A DNA stretch of 41,154 nt. It comes from Paraburkholderia atlantica (GTDB lineage Bacteria > Pseudomonadota > Gammaproteobacteria > Burkholderiales > Burkholderiaceae). Position numbers and translations under genes: made by a program. The notes under the pieces were generated by a model. That model was not told where the DNA came from. It was given only the letters and a program-made list of their open reading frames with translations, and searched no databases. Positions 39,996-41,154 of this stretch are shown piece after piece. The stretch spans positions 1 through 41,154 of the forward strand of contig NZ_WHNQ01000046.1 of the NCBI RefSeq assembly GCF_009362785.1, in the 5' to 3' direction. Every line of letters starts with the position of its first letter. Within the stretch, counting starts at the first letter, position 1.

Positions 39996-41154
39996 ATGAG
40001 CCTGTTCAACGGTATTGAAAAAGACGAGCCGTCCTCGCGCGGCATTCTTGGGCGGTTCCGTGCACTGCGCGCCGGGTTCACTGACGAATCCCCCGCGTCG
40101 ATGCCTATCGCGGGCGCAGGTCGCAATGAGGACAAGAATCGCGAGCCGCGCTTCGTGCGTAAGGACAAGCCGCTCAAGGCAGAGCCTGTGGACACGAAGC
40201 CGGGCCAGCCCATGACGTTGGGCATGCGGCTGAGAATGGGCGACGTCACTGACGTCGACGCCAATGAAGGAGACTCGTACGTGGTGAGCGCCGGCGGTGA
40301 TCCGTCACAACCCGAAGCGACGGCGCACCAGGCGCACGTTGAGCCGGCGGCTCATCACCCGGCTGAAAGGCAAGGGGTCGCGGAGGACGTCGCTGAAACG
40401 ATGCGCAATGCTGGTCCCGAATCAGCGATGGCGTCCAGCATGGTGGAGCCCCTTGCTGAGCCCGCCGTCCAAAGCATGGAAGCGCATGACGTTGCACCGC
40501 AGGCAGTGCCGCTCACAGGGTCCGCCGACGAGGCACATGACGTGCACGAACTCCATGCACAAGCTGACGTGGTGTCGCAGCAGACGGAGTTCCTGCCGTC
40601 AGGCCTGCCGCAACTGGTGGCCGCGGACGCACTGGGTTTCAAGCGCATCCTGAGTGAGCGCGGCCAGGATGCAACCCTGCGCATTACCGATGCGGCGCGC
40701 CGCGAGTTTGTGGCGGTCGAAGTGCAAGCGGGGATGGCGATCATCATCACGACCCGCACGTTCCACGAGTCCGCGCTGTATCCGACGTATGTGATGGATC
40801 TCGAGCGCGCCGACATCAAGGTGCATGAAGAGATGATCGCAACGGACGCGGTGATCGCCGCGATCTACGCGACCGAGCGCAACCGCTCGGCGGCCATTCT
40901 TCCGGAGAGTTCGCGTGCGATCGGCACATTTCGCGACGTGGCCGAAGCCGCACACGCGTATGGCGCCGGTGACATCCACTTCGAGTACCGCGACTTCAAC
41001 GACGATGTCGAAGTCCGGTTCCGCGTGAACGGCGACCTCTACACGTACCGGAAGCTGCCCAAGGCGCTGGTGCGTCGCGCGCTCTCGGCCGCCTATCAGG
41101 ATCTCGTCGCGCGCAACACCAACTCTGGCGAGACGTTCCAGCCCACGGCGTCGC
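39996..41154 (+). CDS. pilQ: PilQ-like pilus assembly ATPase, N-terminal part (runs off right edge)
   Basis: Starts at ATG 39996, 4 bp after the pilP stop, and is open to the end of the window (386 codons). About 190 residues of low-complexity, probably disordered N-terminus are followed by the start of a GspE/PilB-family fold. The motif GAGDIHFEYRDF then VEVRFRVNGDLYTYRKLP corresponds to the conserved (A)SDIHIE...VRxRxDG block that precedes Walker A. Walker A and B and the Asp box lie outside. It would power pilus assembly as a cytoplasmic hexamer. The N-terminal extension is longer than in typical GspE proteins. Confidence 0.85.
   Translation, partial: MSLFNGIEKDEPSSRGILGRFRALRAGFTDESPASMPIAGAGRNEDKNREPRFVRKDKPLKAEPVDTKPGQPMTLGMRLRMGDVTDVDANEGDSYVVSAGGDPSQPEATAHQAHVEPAAHHPAERQGVAEDVAETMRNAGPESAMASSMVEPLAEPAVQSMEAHDVAPQAVPLTGSADEAHDVHELHAQADVVSQQTEFLPSGLPQLVAADALGFKRILSERGQDATLRITDAARREFVAVEVQAGMAIIITTRTFHESALYPTYVMDLERADIKVHEEMIATDAVIAAIYATERNRSAAILPESSRAIGTFRDVAEAAHAYGAGDIHFEYRDFNDDVEVRFRVNGDLYTYRKLPKALVRRALSAAYQDLVARNTNSGETFQPTAS

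Overview
The window looks like part of a large plasmid or megaplasmid from a Burkholderiaceae bacterium (Burkholderia, Paraburkholderia or Caballeronia type). This is inferred from the high-GC coding style, GTG starts and overlapping stop/start codons, the parAB plus iteron-type rep module, and the kinds of insertion sequences. No rRNA or tRNA gene was seen.

Layout. (1) 1-12880 is an insertion-sequence graveyard: the start of an IS6-family transposase (1-327), an IS91-family transposase with an internal amber codon (749-1918), and three RIT elements (recombinase in trio: three overlapping tyrosine recombinase genes ritA-ritB-ritC). RIT1 (minus strand, about 2026-5445) splits the integrase gene next to the IS91 transposase. 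RIT2 (plus strand, 5551-12394) lies between two different truncated recombinase genes. RIT3 (plus strand, 7437-10862) is inserted inside ritB of RIT2. An IS21 istB remnant follows. (2) 12.8-20.3 kb is an accessory segment: a histidine kinase preceded by a frameshifted GAF-domain gene, two small proteins, the decayed 3' end of a group II intron, a coiled-coil DNA-binding-like protein, two paralogous small proteins with the same C-terminal pattern, a Sel1-repeat protein and a DUF1841-like protein. (3) 20.3-23.9 kb has few credible genes but carries a series of near-identical palindromes that look like parS centromere sites. (4) 23.9-29.8 kb is the plasmid maintenance core: parA-parB (minus) with a clear terminator, an origin-like region with about 15 iterons in three clusters, a Rep_3-like initiator gene (plus) and a ParB/KorB-like regulator (minus). 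(5) 30257 to the right edge is one tightly packed plus-strand operon. It starts with VirB8-, VirB9- and VirB10-like type IV secretion core genes and two lytic transglycosylases. It continues into R64-type type IVb thin-pilus genes (TcpQ/PilL-like, PilN secretin, PilO, PilP, PilQ ATPase); the last gene runs off the window.

How they work together. Rep and the iterons should drive replication. ParA/ParB with the downstream palindromes should partition the replicon. The KorB-like gene faces the transfer/pilus operon across an intergenic region with a perfect 26-bp palindrome, a partial second copy and a third dyad next to the first start codon, a natural place for control of the operon. The operon mixes a conjugation-type envelope core with a type IVb pilus machine, and one of its proteins (33969-35270) appears to join VirB9-like and TcpQ-like domains in a single chain.

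Most notable: the nested RIT elements that have all landed in tyrosine recombinase genes, with a conserved end architecture and extra palindromes, and the hybrid VirB8/9/10 plus type IVb pilus operon.
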